Positions 36,379-49,200 of a stretch of 64,000 nt of DNA are shown one piece after another (position 1 is the stretch's first letter; each line of letters starts with the position of its first letter). The stretch comes from Sphagnum magellanicum (lineage: Eukaryota > Streptophyta > Sphagnopsida > Sphagnales > Sphagnaceae), in NCBI GenBank assembly GCA_021904315.1, contig CM038922.1, positions 15,165,347 to 15,229,346 on the forward strand, read 5' to 3'. The notes below the pieces were generated by a model. It was not told the DNA's origin, did no database searches, and worked only from the letters and a program-made list of their open reading frames with translations. Both the position numbers and the translations under genes were made by a program.

Positions 36379-38500
36379 CTATGAAGAAGATGTGGCACCA
36401 CTACGCAACCGAGCTTGTTGTTTCCGAGGCCTCCGTGGGGCTATTGCTGCTTCTGCCTGCAACAGTGGAAAAAACACCTCCATTAAGAAAAATTCATTTT
36501 CTCAATGAACTTATAATGTTACCACATGCTCCACTCCTAGTCAACTCAAGAATCTAGACCATTTTTCTAGCTGACTGAAATCAATGCATCTGAAACATGA
36601 CAAAAAACAAGGGCAGAGTTTCATTCAAAATAAGTGAAGAACATCACCTCTTTCTTAACAGCAACCTCCTTCTCTGAAAGTGTAAGCTCAATGTGGCATG
36701 GGGATGACATGTAGGCTGCAAAACACCAGTAATATGGTCATAAGGATGTGCTCCAACAAAAGCTCAATACAGTTTTAAGAGCTATATAACATAATATAGC
36801 TATCAACCAAAGAGGATTGCTACCTGCTTAAGACATTCTCAAATTTAGAATCAATCTTTCAATCTAAGAACTGCTGTCACCTGTAAGATAAACCAGAGGT
36901 AACATCACACTGAACCAGCTCATTTGAAGACAGAAAAGACAGAGCACATACGATTGATTCGACCATGCGCACGGTATGTCCGACGTCGCTGTTTCTGTGC
37001 CTTGTTGACCTGAATGTGTGATATGAAAAGTGTGTCTACATCAAGGCCCTTCACCTGCCAACAGACACAATTCCATCCAGTTCTACTGTCACATACATTC
37101 AATTTCTGCTGTATGATATGATTTTCAGTATCTAGAGAGAGGTGATGTCATTTGGCATAAGCTATGAAGGGGAATATGAAGGGACACATTCAGTACCTCG
37201 GCATTGCTCTCTGCATTCTTCAACAAGCCAAGCAAAAATGTGGCTGACTTCACTGGCCACCGTCCTTGTCCATTGGAGTGACGTGACTTGGCTTGCGCAG
37301 TACGCCCCACCCCACCACAAAAGCGGCGAAATGGAATAGCTTGCTTGTGTGCAAGCACATCCTCCAAGTATTTCTTGGCCTTTGTTAACTCAAGATGCTT
37401 AATGGCCTGTGCTGCTTCCCTTGTGTTCTGTTACAAGAAAAAGGATAAGGTAAGACTACAATATAGAAGAAAATCGCCTTCAGTCCTGTAAACTGCAAGG
37501 TCCATGAAACAGGTGTTGGACTACAGGCACACCTCAATGTTGGTAATTTGCATGAAAATCTATCTGTGAACTAAAGCAGTGAGTCCACAGCTCAACTTTT
37601 TATAATCCATACCTTGAAATGCACTCGCAAGTCAGATCCTCTTGCCTTGCATGCTGCAATGCATGGAAAATACAGATTTAGCTCATGTCATGATGCATGT
37701 AGGCAAACCAACTTGGACTGTAAGAAGAACTAGTGTGTATTTCCACCAATTAGGACATGAAAAAACAATACTGCTAGAGAATCATCAAAGATGCACAAAG
37801 CATTGCTCGCAAATTTTCTACAAAAGTAGAGAATAGAAGAAGTGATGTTTTACCCTTAGTGGGATTGTCTGGTTCTCGTGCATACTTCACCTGCAGTGCT
37901 GCCCTCAGTTAGTCCTCAAAAATATATCAATCCTCCTCCAAATTCACAAAGCATGGCCTTCACTAGACAAACCGCGGCAGTAGCTAAAATTCTTCAAAAA
38001 TGAAGCCACACGAGGTCTGATGCCTCAAAAACAAGAAGAAGGACCGTGCACCGACTGAAACGCCAATCTGACAGTCAAGTGCATGCACATGAAAGCCTAA
38101 AGGACCGGGACACAGAGAAATCAACTACGGACCAAAAGAAGGGGAACTACGAGGAAAAGCGCCACTGCACGAGCTCGCTTAACAACAACATATGGGGAAA
38201 ACCTATTCAGAAATCAACAGTCCGAAGAGAAAAGAGGGGAAAACACTGGGGAAAACAAAAGAAATGAAATCCGGGTCGCGAAGAAACAGAACAGAGAGAA
38301 AGCGCGGCCGCAACACGAAGGTGATCATGAAACCCTTACAAGACCGCGAAAACCGACGAATCATCATCAGAAACAAAGAAGGCACATCTCCAGAAATATC
38401 TCCAGAAGCACTGAAGAGAACGCCAGCTGAAAGAAAAAATGAAAATAAAACAAAGATTATAGCGAGCAAGTAGGTGGTCGCAAGAATGAGGTCTTACCAT
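36379..38500 (-). CDS. RPL17: 60S ribosomal protein L17 (uL22)
   Basis: Large-subunit ribosomal protein of the uL22 family, which lines the peptide exit tunnel of the cytosolic ribosome. Minus-strand exons in coding order are 38498-38500 (ATG only), 37854-37890, 37613-37653, 37197-37427, 36952-37054, 36648-36715 and 36379-36456, totalling 186 aa, against about 176 in Arabidopsis. Diagnostic stretches are [12 protein letters not shown] (2-13), [16 protein letters not shown], the [17 protein letters not shown] run, [59 protein letters not shown] and a basic tail [15 protein letters not shown]. The first intron starts directly after the start codon, which is common in ribosomal protein genes and explains why the exon is easily missed. 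All borders are GT-AG and the phases close. The gene converges with the MORN gene. Confidence 0.95.
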
Positions 38501-38675
38501 GGCTGCAGGCGGCGGCAGAAGATCGCAGAAGATCGCTGCAACGAGCACGACGCAACCAACGCCAAGAAAGAAGCCCGGTGGAGAAGAAGAGAGGCTTTGC
38601 AGGGTTCCGAAACCCCTGTTCCCGTTGTTCGCATTGCTTCTCTATTTCGTCTTTTACGTTCGCTTGGATCTCCTC

Positions 38676-38699
38676 GTTCTCATTAGCTCTAATGAGAAC
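38676..38699. promoter_or_regulatory. 24-base palindrome upstream of the L17 gene
   Basis: Two perfect 11-base inverted arms (38,676-38,686 and 38,689-38,699, arm GTTCTCATTAG) are separated by CT. It lies about 180 bases upstream of the L17 start codon on the minus strand, in the GC-richer start region. A dimeric protein-binding site or part of the leader is possible; function is unknown. Confidence 0.4.
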
Positions 38700-39103
38700 A
38701 CTAGCTTTGAATGAGGAAAGAAGGGTGATGCAGCGTAAAAGATCGACAGATGATGCATCGATTTATTAAATTAAAAAAAATTCTGACAAAATTTGTCGTT
38801 TTATTGACAAAACAATTGGGCAAATTTTCACAAAAAAAAAGGTGTTTTTTTTGTGTAAGTTTGGCTAATGTTGCAAGAATTTTGGAAAAATTTGCCTGAT
38901 TTTGGATATCACAAAAACTGATGACACAAGGTTTTACGTATGATAACAGCCCTTGGCCTTGAGCTTTACCTTCCACTAAGGTCTTGGATCATTGTTTTGA
39001 ATTTTCTCACACAGCACATGCTTTGGTTATGTTTGGCTTTGCTGTTTTCAATATTTGTATAATGACAATTTACATAAGAAAATGAACAAGCTGAATATTG
39101 TAG

Positions 39104-39174
39104 GGGAGGTTCCCATACAAGTGGGAACCTCCCTCAGGAGAACACACGAGTATGGGAACCTTCACGTACGTGAA
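39104..39174. repeat. Hairpin and neighbouring palindrome
   Basis: The 12-base arms 39,104-39,115 (GGGAGGTTCCCA) and 39,122-39,133 are perfect inverted repeats with a 6-base loop, TACAAG. At 39,161-39,174 lies a perfect 14-base palindrome, TTCACGTACGTGAA, preceded by another GGGAACC word. No reading frame or run of T suggests a terminator, and the function is unknown. Confidence 0.6.
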
Positions 39175-41929
39175 AATCCAAGAATCCTTTCTCAGATCTT
39201 TGAGAACCATCAGTATAATGTTTTTATGGGTGTGTTTTTAACAAAGTAGTTCCACTAGCCTTTTCACCCTTGCCAGGGTTTGGATAAATTGGCACCAGCC
39301 ACATGGCCCTGGGTAGTTGGCAGGCTACACTCAAATTCTGCTAGTGAGCTACTCGCTCTTCTATGGCAGTGCATGGGTGGTTACTGCTACACTATTAGGG
39401 TATGTTAGGGTGCAACTAGGTGGTTAATGAAGGCAAAATCCAGGCTACACCAAGTTAGCATACAATTAGAGTCGAAAACATGGTGATTAGGTTGTTATAT
39501 AAGGTGAAATCCAGGAAACACAAGAGAGATGTTAAAACACAAATGAAAATTTTAACATCTTCAAGTCACAAGGCTCTAAGCTAACCATATGTGTTGTGGG
39601 ATGCTCATGTTGCTAGAAGTAAAGAGGTGCATAAACTTAGGAACACATGAGCATGAGGGACAAGTATCTTGACTTGTCCTTCACGTTTTCTACAAAGGAC
39701 GAGTCAATCATAAGTTATTGTGATTTTATTTTATTTCCTCATCTTAATATATGTTCTGCAAGTCAACTTGACATAACTTTATATTATTTACAAAGTTGCA
39801 AATGAATGTTCTTTAGTTTTGAGAATACTTGCTCAAACCTTGCACAACTTCCAACATAAGAACCACATAACTTCTTAGTCCAAGAATAGTATCCACATCA
39901 CATAGGAACTTATAGTCCACCTTGATAGTGTCATCAGTAGTAAAAATCTTGTGCCATCTTGACTAGAAGTGTTTTCAACTCTTTAAGGATTACCTTGTTT
40001 GGAGAAAACATATTGATCCATTTGGTCTTAATGTTTTGCGAGATTTTGAAAACCTTGATTTTCATATTTTAAAATTCTTTTTAGGATTCTCACTAGAGTG
40101 TGTGTACCCATTTTGAAACAGTGTTTCAATTTTTTCTATTATGGGAAGAAGAGAAAAATGAGGGTACAATTGTTAGTCCTTTGATAAATGTAATAGAATA
40201 TAGAAAGGTGAGTATTTCTCCTTAAGCTGGGTGAAAACCCTAGTTTTGATGTCATAAAAGGTGGATGCACCATTTGAACCACCTTCCCAAACATATCATT
40301 ATCAAACAATCTAATCACATACCGCTTTCTTAGACATATCATTATACAATTTGGTCATAGTCATTTTCCTAAACATATCATTATTAGACAATCCCCCAAA
40401 CATCTTCACATAATTCCTATTCATGGTCATCAAGTTATTTGTTATGCACCCTTCTACACTTGTTTCAAATTTACCAAGATTGGTTCCCAAAATTCCCAAT
40501 AACATAGGCATTCATTAATATCCAAGTTTGATTATACAAGTCACTTCATCACAACTTATAAGAATGAACTTAATTGTTTCGATGGCCACTTTTACAATGC
40601 TTACAAGGTCAGATTGGTCATGCACTTTGACATGCCCCAACTAGTAGTATTTATCCAATGCTTGTCAAGGTTGTTTTTCACCTTTAAAAATTGTAACAAG
40701 CCGTGCATGCTTTCAAAGTTAATAATGGGTGTTCTAAGTTTTAGAAGATCAAAAAGGGTGATGAATTGAACATTTTTTCTTCTTCTTAGCCTTATTTTGT
40801 TTCACAACTTGTAGCTAATTGTTATCATGGCCACAAATGCCATATTAAATCTTCTCATTCCACACATGTTGACTATTTGGATTCACATAAAAATTGTTAA
40901 TTACCTTGCCAAGCTTGACAATTTTGCGTTTCTTCCTTGCACTATGTTTTTGTCAAGCTACCAAGTTTTAGGACCCTTTGCGATCCATTGTAGAATACAT
41001 ATTCCAACACATCATGTGCATCTTGCCACTTGCCCCAACAATTAGTTTAGCCCATGAAAATTTTGTAACCCAAGTCTCTTAGAAATTCTTATTCAACTCC
41101 CACTTTGCCTTTATTTTCTTCTTCGTAGTCATATCAACAAACCACTTGTCATCAATAGGTTGACTTGCAACATCCTTGTTAGAAGCCCTAGGATCTCTTG
41201 AAATATAAGTCTCAATCTCCAACATTAATACTAACATCGACAATTACATCCCTTGCATAACTATTGTCATACATCATTGTTGCACCACAAACCAAGCACT
41301 TCCATTTTCGTCAATGCCATGAATCCTCCAACATCAACAATCCCACCAAATTGTAAATCAATGTACCATTCACAAATTCCAAGTTCCAACATAATATGCA
41401 CGTTAAAGATGGAGATGTTCGAAGGTGGTGAAACTCTTTTGGTGATAGGACTTTAATAAGCAAGACTCTTGACATTGGGACCCTAAGAAATGAACCCCCC
41501 TTTTTCAACATGTTGCACCAACAATGTTATGATTTCCATTGTCACCTTCTTGTGGTGATAATTGTAATTGTTTGAAGAAATGTTAACAAATTAGTGCTAT
41601 TTGTTTTTATGTTGCCAACACCAACAAAATTTCCATTGTTGACAATATTCTTTGCTAAGAACCAAGATTGCACAAATGCAAAATTTTGTCACAAATAAAA
41701 ATGTTGCATGGGTATACATCCAAACTTGTTATATTTGACTTTTGACAACCATCATTACATATTTTTGAATATTTCTTGAGAATAATTGGTTATCATTTTT
41801 GTTTTTACACCCATTTAGCATTAGAAAAGGCCATTTTAAGTTACCTATTTCTGTTTTTTTTGCTTTTGGGTAGTTGGTAGTGGTGAGAACCAATGTTATG
41901 TGTCACATATATATATGGCATGTAAATCC

Positions 41930-42150
41930 CATATAAGTGTAAATCATTGACATTTACACATCCAACCCCCCAAAAAGAAATGACATGTTTTCACATTATT
42001 TTCATGGACATGTAAAATCATATTATTCTAATTGTTTTACACTTACACTGTTTTACACGACATAAAATAAATTTACACAACTCTACACTTACAAATCCCT
42101 TGTTCTACATTTACACGAATGTCAATATAACCCTTACACTTACACCTGGG
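41930..42150. repeat. TTTACAC / GTGTAAA word cluster
   Basis: At least eight copies of (T/C)TTACAC or its complement lie within 220 bases at irregular spacing (for example ATTTACACATCC, TTTTACACTTACAC, ATTTACACGAAT). On either side, GAGAATAATTGGTTATCATT (about 41,779) and GAGAACCGCCGGTTATCATT (about 42,164) look like a direct repeat, as if the cluster were an insertion between duplicated ends. Confidence 0.45.
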
Positions 42151-42249
42151 TATTTGACTTTTTTGAGAACCGCCGGTTATCATTCTCACTTTAGGGTGAC
42201 CCAACCACTCAGCCCTGGGACGGAACGGCTTAGCTACATATTTTCCCTT

Positions 42250-42780
42250 TTTCTGTAGTTTGGGGGGGGGGGGGGGTGTGTTGGTGCAAAACTGCCAGTT
42301 ACACTGAAAGTACTGTCTTCTGGTACCCAAGAGGAAAGCAGTTGGGAATCGGACAACAGTCGCAACGTGTCTCTTGTTGCGCAGGCGCATGAGTTGCACT
42401 GCATGACAATCGTAACTAGTTGTTACCAACTCGAGAAGCGAAGAATCAGCTCAAGAAGTTCACGTATGTGTACAGGAGCATTGGAAGAAGCACGATCGCC
42501 GGAGTCTCATTTTTCATCATGTGATCCATTTGCAGCTCATGTAAATAGTTTCTGGAAATGCCGAACATATTCCGAGGATTTTACAATCGTGAGACTCTTT
42601 TTTTTTTTTCCTTCTTCTTCCAGAGTTTGAATTGGGTTCTGAAGGCACACAAGCCTTGTTTTGAGGTCCAGTTGGATCCGGCCGACTGATGATCTGGAAG
42701 ATTTCGGTTTTGTTGTTGTTTTGGGTGGACGTAATCTGATTTTTGATCCGGAGTCTATATTGTAGGTTTTCATCGGGACC
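42250..42780 (+). promoter_or_regulatory. Upstream and leader region of the O-methyltransferase gene, with a 15-G run
   Basis: G+C rises here as at other gene starts in the window. A run of 15 G lies at 42,262-42,276, which could form a quadruplex and is also a place where assemblies err. A T-rich tract at 42,598-42,620 and GTTTTGTTGTTGTTTTGG just before the coding start fit a plant leader. No TATA box is obvious and the transcription start is unknown. Confidence 0.35.
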
Positions 42781-44739
42781 ATGGCAGAAGCAAATTATGA
42801 TGGGTCGAAGATGGAGCAGTCTGCAGCAGCTGATCAAGAGGCAGAGTTGATGGCAGGTCACGATGTATTGTGTTCTCTGCTGTTCGGGTTTGTAGGTTCC
42901 TTTCTGTTAAGGGCTGCTGTAGTGTTGGGACTTCCAGACATTATTGCTAGAGCAGCTGGTCCAGATGGAACTCTCACCGTGAAGCAAATAGCTGCACAGA
43001 TGATTCAGAAGAGCGGCGTCGAAACTGTGAACGAGTTTGAACTTCAACGTGTTCTGACGGCTCTAGCCAATTATAAGATCTTCAGATCATGCACCCAAGA
43101 CGTTGGATCGGATCAGGAGATGCAGTATGGATTGACACCCGCTTCCAAGCTTCTTGTGACAGAGAACAACCCTCATAACCAGGCACCTGGGGTGCTGTTT
43201 CAGACTGACCCGGTAGCGCAAGCTCCCTATCGACAGCTTCACCGCTGCGTTCTGTATGGTGAACAGGCCTTTCAATCTGCACATGGAAAGGTATGCAGCA
43301 AACTCTCTATAGTGCTTATATAAGACAGGCTCCACGCATGCTCAGTATGTGGCCCAGCAACAGTATTTCTCATATCCAACAGGCTTTTCTGTGAAATGTG
43401 TTCTGCACAGTGCCTTGCAATCTGCAACCAGCTGATGCATCTGCACCATGTGACAATATGCTCCTGGTTGCATGCATTAATGTTTTTGGGGTTAAATCTT
43501 CAGGATGTTTGGAAGTATGTAAACGACGATCCTGAGTACAGCAAGTGTTTCAACGCTGCTATGGCATCCACCACTACAATTGACTTGATTGCTGTGAGGA
43601 AATACCAAGGGTTCAAAGACATCAAGACTCTGGTGGATGTGGGTGGTGGTGTTGGGAAAGCCCTTGAGACCATCATTTCCACTTTTCCCCACATTCATGG
43701 AATCAACTATGATCTTCCTCATGTTGTGGCTGATGCACCCACCATGCCTGGTAACAGAAAATATTCTTAGCTCTCACTATGCCATGTCTGGTTCTACAGT
43801 GCACTAATTTACGTGGGGAGGTACATTTTCTGAAACGTATTTGTCTCTTCCGAATCACGTGGTTATAAGTTACATATTGAGCTCTTGGGTGCTGATTGGT
43901 TACTGCCAGATAGGTAGGTTTTTGCATGGGAAATATATTATACAAGAAAAATTGAGCTATGTGGGTGTTGACATGGAAGAAATCATGTACTCATTCTTGA
44001 ATGGGTGCTTAGAAAATTATGTGAGCTCTTCAAGTGAGGTGCACGCTTTATGTGTTGATCAGGAATTGAGCATGTGGCTGGAAGCATGTTTGAAAGTGTA
44101 CCAAGTGGTGATGCCATCTTCATGAAGGTATGACAAAAGTCCATTGATTTTGCAAAACTCAATAAATTTCAATGAAGGAAATTTCTTTTATTGTATATTG
44201 CTTACAGCTATGAAAAGCCCTAGTTTGCAAAATCCTAAACCCTAAACCCAAAGATCCATCTGCTGAAGGTTCTAACATCAACAATATTGGTACCTTCTGT
44301 GGATCCACTGAATTCTTGGATGTGGATCTAGAATAATAATTGGTGTTACAACATATTTTTATAATTGACAAGATTATGAGGTCAAGTATATTGTGCTTAT
44401 TTCCAACAGTTTGATGAGTTGTGGATGTTGTAAGATGGTTGTTTGGATTGGGTTTTGCAGCACATTATGCATGACTGGAATGACAACAACTGCATCAAGA
44501 TTTTGAACAACTGTCAGAGAGCACTTCCTGAGAAAGGGAAAGTGTTGATTTATGACTTTGTGGTGCAACCAAGCGGTGGATTGCCCCAGATATTTGATGT
44601 GGTGATGATGGCCCATACCAATGGTGGCATGGAAAGAACACAAGATCAATGGAGGAAGCTGCTCACAACTGCTGGTTTCTCAGCCATCAACTTCATTCAA
44701 CTAATGCCACAACAGTGGCTAATTGAAGCTGTCAAATAA
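42781..44739 (+). CDS. Caffeate-type (COMT family) S-adenosylmethionine-dependent O-methyltransferase
   Basis: Cytosolic small-molecule O-methyltransferase that probably methylates a phenolic such as a phenylpropanoid or flavonoid; the exact substrate cannot be read. Exons are 42781-43290, 43504-43750, 44063-44127 and 44461-44739, in phase, giving 366 aa, the usual COMT length. The N-terminal dimerisation domain has AAVVLGLPDII and YGLTPASKLL. The SAM-binding motif LVDVGGGVG is at 213-221, INYDLPHVV at 237-245, GIEHVAGSMFESVP at 253-266, and the catalytic His278 in HIMHDWND. Glu332 in GGMERT corresponds to one of the two catalytic glutamates of alfalfa COMT. The position of the other, by my alignment from memory, is Asp306 in LIYDFV. 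The loop between VVQPSGG and IFDVVMMAH is shorter than in COMT. The start codon lies in CCATGG, a good plant context. Confidence 0.9.
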
Positions 44740-46223
44740 TGCACATGAAGTGATAAATTTCTAACTCTTCCCAACAAGGTGGATCAGTTATTTAACTCCT
44801 CAGTTTAGTAAATGATGAAGCTTGATGGCCTCTCAGTGCACATGGAATACATATGTATGTAGTTATTTGGTCCTGACGCTCTGGTTTCTGGACAAGTGGG
44901 TTTATCAGTGCTTTTAAGACTGGTTTGGCTTTAGCAGCCAAAAACTTGGCTACAAATGTAAAGTGGCAAAATGCCTGTATAAAACTCATGATGTTTTTCC
45001 TACCTGGAAATGATAAATTCTAACCAGGTCAACAAGCTGGAATCAGAGCAATGAGCCTATACTAGATGTGGAGCATTCATCCTGGGCTTGAACCGTAGAC
45101 AGGCAATTATAAGTGTGATGCTGCAGAAAGGCAAACATGGTGTTGACCCCAGAGTTAACCACCTTATAAAACTAATAACTTTTCTGCAGATAGAGAAGCT
45201 TCATGAACATGCATGTGGAGCATTGCCATTTCTAGTTTAGTGAATCAAGATTGTGCCTTAAGAAGAAAAAAGACAGAGAATCCCAGTTCCTGTTCTGATG
45301 GGTTACTAATCGGCAAAGAATAGGATGTTTAGAAACCTCACTGTAACTTAAAAGCAAGAAGCAGAAGCTTTACCACAAAGTCAGACGATTAAATCTGCCC
45401 CAACCAATAAAATGACAAAAGAGGCAACTAGGTTTGAAGGGCATAGTAATCAAAGGTTCTGTCAAGTGTTATGTGCTAGTAGACTGATGCCCAACACTAT
45501 CAGAATTGACAAAGTCACACATACAAACATGCACACAAATGCAACACCAAAGACAAAAACATGCATAAATATGTAACACCAAAGATGAGACTCCAGAGAC
45601 ACAATCTGAAGATTCCATCAGGGTGTTATTGAGAACACAGTTCTGTTGATTTCTAACATAATGGTTGGCACATTTCAATGTGCAAATCACTGCAGAGTCT
45701 CATGCAAGAAATAATTACCTTTCCATCAGTTGATTGTGAAAGTCAAGTTCAGAGATGGCCTATCAACCAACAGCATGTCTCAATTCATGCCTTATCCCTT
45801 ATTGAATGAAACTAAAGCTGACCAACAGTTGCTGGATCAGGAGAGCCAGCTGAAGATGCCAGTACATATGACCTCAATTTCCCTGGCTGCACAACAAACA
45901 GAAAAGATAAACTAGTTGGGGGATTAGCACAAAATGACACTTAAATATGGGTCATGAGGGAAAGTCAAAACTACTTTAAAACATTATCGCCTGAAAGGAA
46001 ACAATATACAATAGTGACAAGCACCCAAAAGCAGCACTGTCACTGATAGATCAGTCTGGAATTGACAGACCAGTAGAGGAAATCTCTCCAGGAAGTCCTG
46101 ATTAGGTGAGGTGCAGAGCTGGTTCTCCTAATGCATTGGAAATCACTGATGTGGCTATTCAACAATCATATCAGACTTCTGTTTCTCTTTAACTTTCATT
46201 TCACTGTACAACATAAGTGAGCA
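44740..46223. other. Convergent spacer between the O-methyltransferase and NEPRO-like genes
   Basis: Both genes end here. GC content is intermediate, suggesting untranslated ends. Frames of 61 to 73 codons (45,469-45,690 and 45,730-45,915) are not recognisable. Confidence 0.45.
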
Positions 46224-49200
46224 TTAGAAAAAGTTATCCATCTTCTGCTTCCCAAGAAGCATGTCAAAGATCTCATCTGTTTTCAACCGCTTCGGGTCTC
46301 GTTCTTTCTCATCCTTAGATCCTAAGGCATTTAGCCCCACTTCTTTCTCTTGCTGCTGAACAGCAACCCTGGTCTCAACAACATCAGGCCCTTGAAGCTC
46401 TGACTTTAGTGAAAAGAATGTCATATAATCACTAGCTGCTGATACATTGCCAGGTTTTGGCACCCCTTCAGTAGTTGCAGCCTTGCGTAGCCTTGAAGCT
46501 TTTCTTTTGGCTTTCTTGCTCTGCTTCCTTGCACTGACAAGCCCAGGTCCTTTGGAATCCAAACCACTTGGTTGAGACTTTTCTATGGGCTTTTTTGTGT
46601 CAAATCTTTTGAGCCAATCTGCATCTAGGCTTCGAGATTTGACATTGGAGAGGCCACCTGCAGAGCCTGCCTCACTGTCCCTAAGTTCTGTACTTGGGTT
46701 GCCAATCTCCATTAAGACTTGCTCCATTTCTTCCTTAAATTCATCCTGCCCTGGACATCTGACGTCAACTTCAGCTGCAGGAACATTCATGAGTGTGGCC
46801 AGATTCTCCATAACATTTGTCAATTTGACACCAGAATGACCAGCACTTCCATCTTCAATTGAAGTTGAACTCTGCATTATCTGTGTCATCTGTTCATTGG
46901 ACACAGTTGTCATAGAAGAAAATATGACATCTGACTCTTTCTGAGCTCTTGCAAAATCAAAGAGTTGAGGAGCTTCAATACATCGTATACCATCTTGAGC
47001 CTCTCCATGAATGCCACTCTCACTTAAATGTAGCTTGGCTTCCTTAGTTGGAGAATCCAAAGAAACCTCTGAGATTGGAGCTTGAATACTTATTGCATCA
47101 TCTAGTCCCCCACTTTGAGTAGTAATGGGACCACCGGACTCCAGAGCTTCAGTACTTGCAACCTCCTGAACTTGAGTACTCACAGAAGCATCAGGTTCTG
47201 GAGCTTGAGTACTCTTTGGAATATTAGATTCCAGAGCTTCATCACATGGAACATTGAAACACGGAGGTGGAGTATCTGCCAGATCATCAGATCCCAAAGT
47301 CTGGGAGTGCACAGTAAGACCACAATCAACAGACTGGATTCCCTTGGTTGAAAAACCAGATTCCAGAGCTTGATTACTAAAGGAATCATAAGAACCCACA
47401 GCCCCATTACTGATGGGTACAACAGACTCTGGTGCAGAAGACCTAAGTCCTTCTTTGCTCTCCTTGTTGGTGTCTGATTCCTCCAACTTACTGCATACTT
47501 TAACATCATTGGGGTCAGAACCAAATGATGTTTTCAGGTTGTCAAGAGGTTGTTGAGTGGTCTCTACACCATTTGTATCACCTGAAGATTCCCCTTCATC
47601 TACATTCTTCTGTTGGTACAAACTTGGGACACCTTCAGCTCTGCCCACACTTTGATTGCCAATTTTGCGGAGAACATGCTCCACTGAAATGTATGCCACA
47701 GTTCGTGTCTGATTACTTCCCCCAGAACCTGAATTTTGTTCATCTCTTCCTGACCCCTTGGAGTCAGTAATTTCTTTCTCAGATGTGGCAGCTTGCTGCA
47801 AACCAGATCTATCATCAAGCTCTAGCCCCAGAAGTTTTGATCCAGATTTGATTACCAACTCAGAGCTCTGTGGACTTTCTACAGGGCTTAGAGCAAGGCT
47901 CACCAGTTGCCCTTCATCAGCCATGACATCATCTTTGATACTCAGATGTTCATCAGAAGGTGTGCCCAAAACCATTTTCTCCTCACATAAGTATAGTACA
48001 GGTTTCTCTGTTTTACCAAACACAAGCACTGATATGAGAATTCAACATGGTGATCAGAAAAATGTGTTGCAATTACAAAATTTAATAATGTCAAAATCCA
48101 GGAATAACTTTACAGGATGAATTCAGTGAAAGTTGTAGGCCCATTACCTGCAACATCACCACTGAAAACTCTCTCTCTTGAAGCTATGGAGCGGTCATCA
48201 ACAAACCATTCTGTGGAAGAAAGAGGAAAGCCTTCAGTGGTAAGAAGTTGAGGTCCAGGCGGAAGCGGTGAAGGTTGCGGTGGTGGAGGTGGTTGTTTCT
48301 CAAAGAGAAGAAGTTTGACACCATCCCATTGACACTCCAGCCATAATGGCAAAGAGGAAGTCTCTTTGCTGATATGGCCCTCTTCACCACCTGGTATCTA
48401 TACAGCACCTAATTACCAATCAGGATCAAGAAAACTATCATGTGTTGAAAAGTGGGCTTTGAACTTTGAAAGAATCAGTTTCTTCAAGATCCCAACAGAT
48501 TACTCCTAGAAGTGTTGCGTCAGCTTGCAGAAGAGATCCCAAACTAATAGTTCAACAGAAAATACTCACCATTCCCTTCATGGATCCTGACTCCTGCCTA
48601 CATTCTGAACTAGCAGCCACCAAGTTGAAGGCTGCAATCACTTCATAAAGCACCTGAAACCAAATACACACAGTCATTTCAGACCCTAACTGCCTACAAG
48701 AAAATATGAAGCAATGTCCACCATCACAGCTGTCTGAGCTTAGACCTCAGATAAAAGGAAAGGAAAAAGGCTCATTCCTATTGTAGTCCCATGCCTGCCA
48801 AGTAGCCTGACTAGGCAACCCAAATACTTCCCAATCATGAATACAATTTTGCTGGAGCTTGACAAAAGGATCATCCCCAACACAGCCACTGAAATCTAAA
48901 ACTGAATAAAACCTGCAAAAGAACTGTAAAATATCATCTCAATCTCCTAACAGCTGTGGGACCAAACAAATCTAAGAAAAGGCCATAATTCTGATGTCAG
49001 AAAGCTGCTGTGGAGGAGAAGGAAGATACAGCTTGAGAGAGAGAAAACCCACCTGCAGAACTAGCACACGAAAACGAGCTAGTAAGGCCAGCATGGTAAG
49101 AGCAAAAGGCATGAAGAAGGATTGACTCAGAAGACCTGTTATCTGTCTTTTCTTTTAGTAAAGGCCTGCATCACAACAGTTCTAGTCTCCACATTGTCCA

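Larger units (their letters stand above)
38770..42150. other. Intergenic, mostly AT-rich, no gene seen
   Basis: Reading frames of 64 to 72 codons (39.06, 40.14, 40.31, 40.83, 41.25 kb) lack recognisable products. The part at 38.77-38.93 kb shares AAATTTTCACA and TTTGGCTAA words with repeat family C. A hairpin at 39.10-39.13 kb and a TTTACAC-rich tract at 41.93-42.15 kb are listed separately. Confidence 0.5.

Noticed and set aside
38046..38769. Several frames of 63 to 93 codons on both strands near the L17 start
   Set aside because: They lie in the first intron, leader and promoter of the L17 gene, and the products are Arg/Lys-rich strings without domains.
47115..47818. Frames of 72 to 114 codons on both strands inside the last NEPRO-like exon
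   Set aside because: They are shadows of the 600-codon frame that continues phase from the upstream exons.
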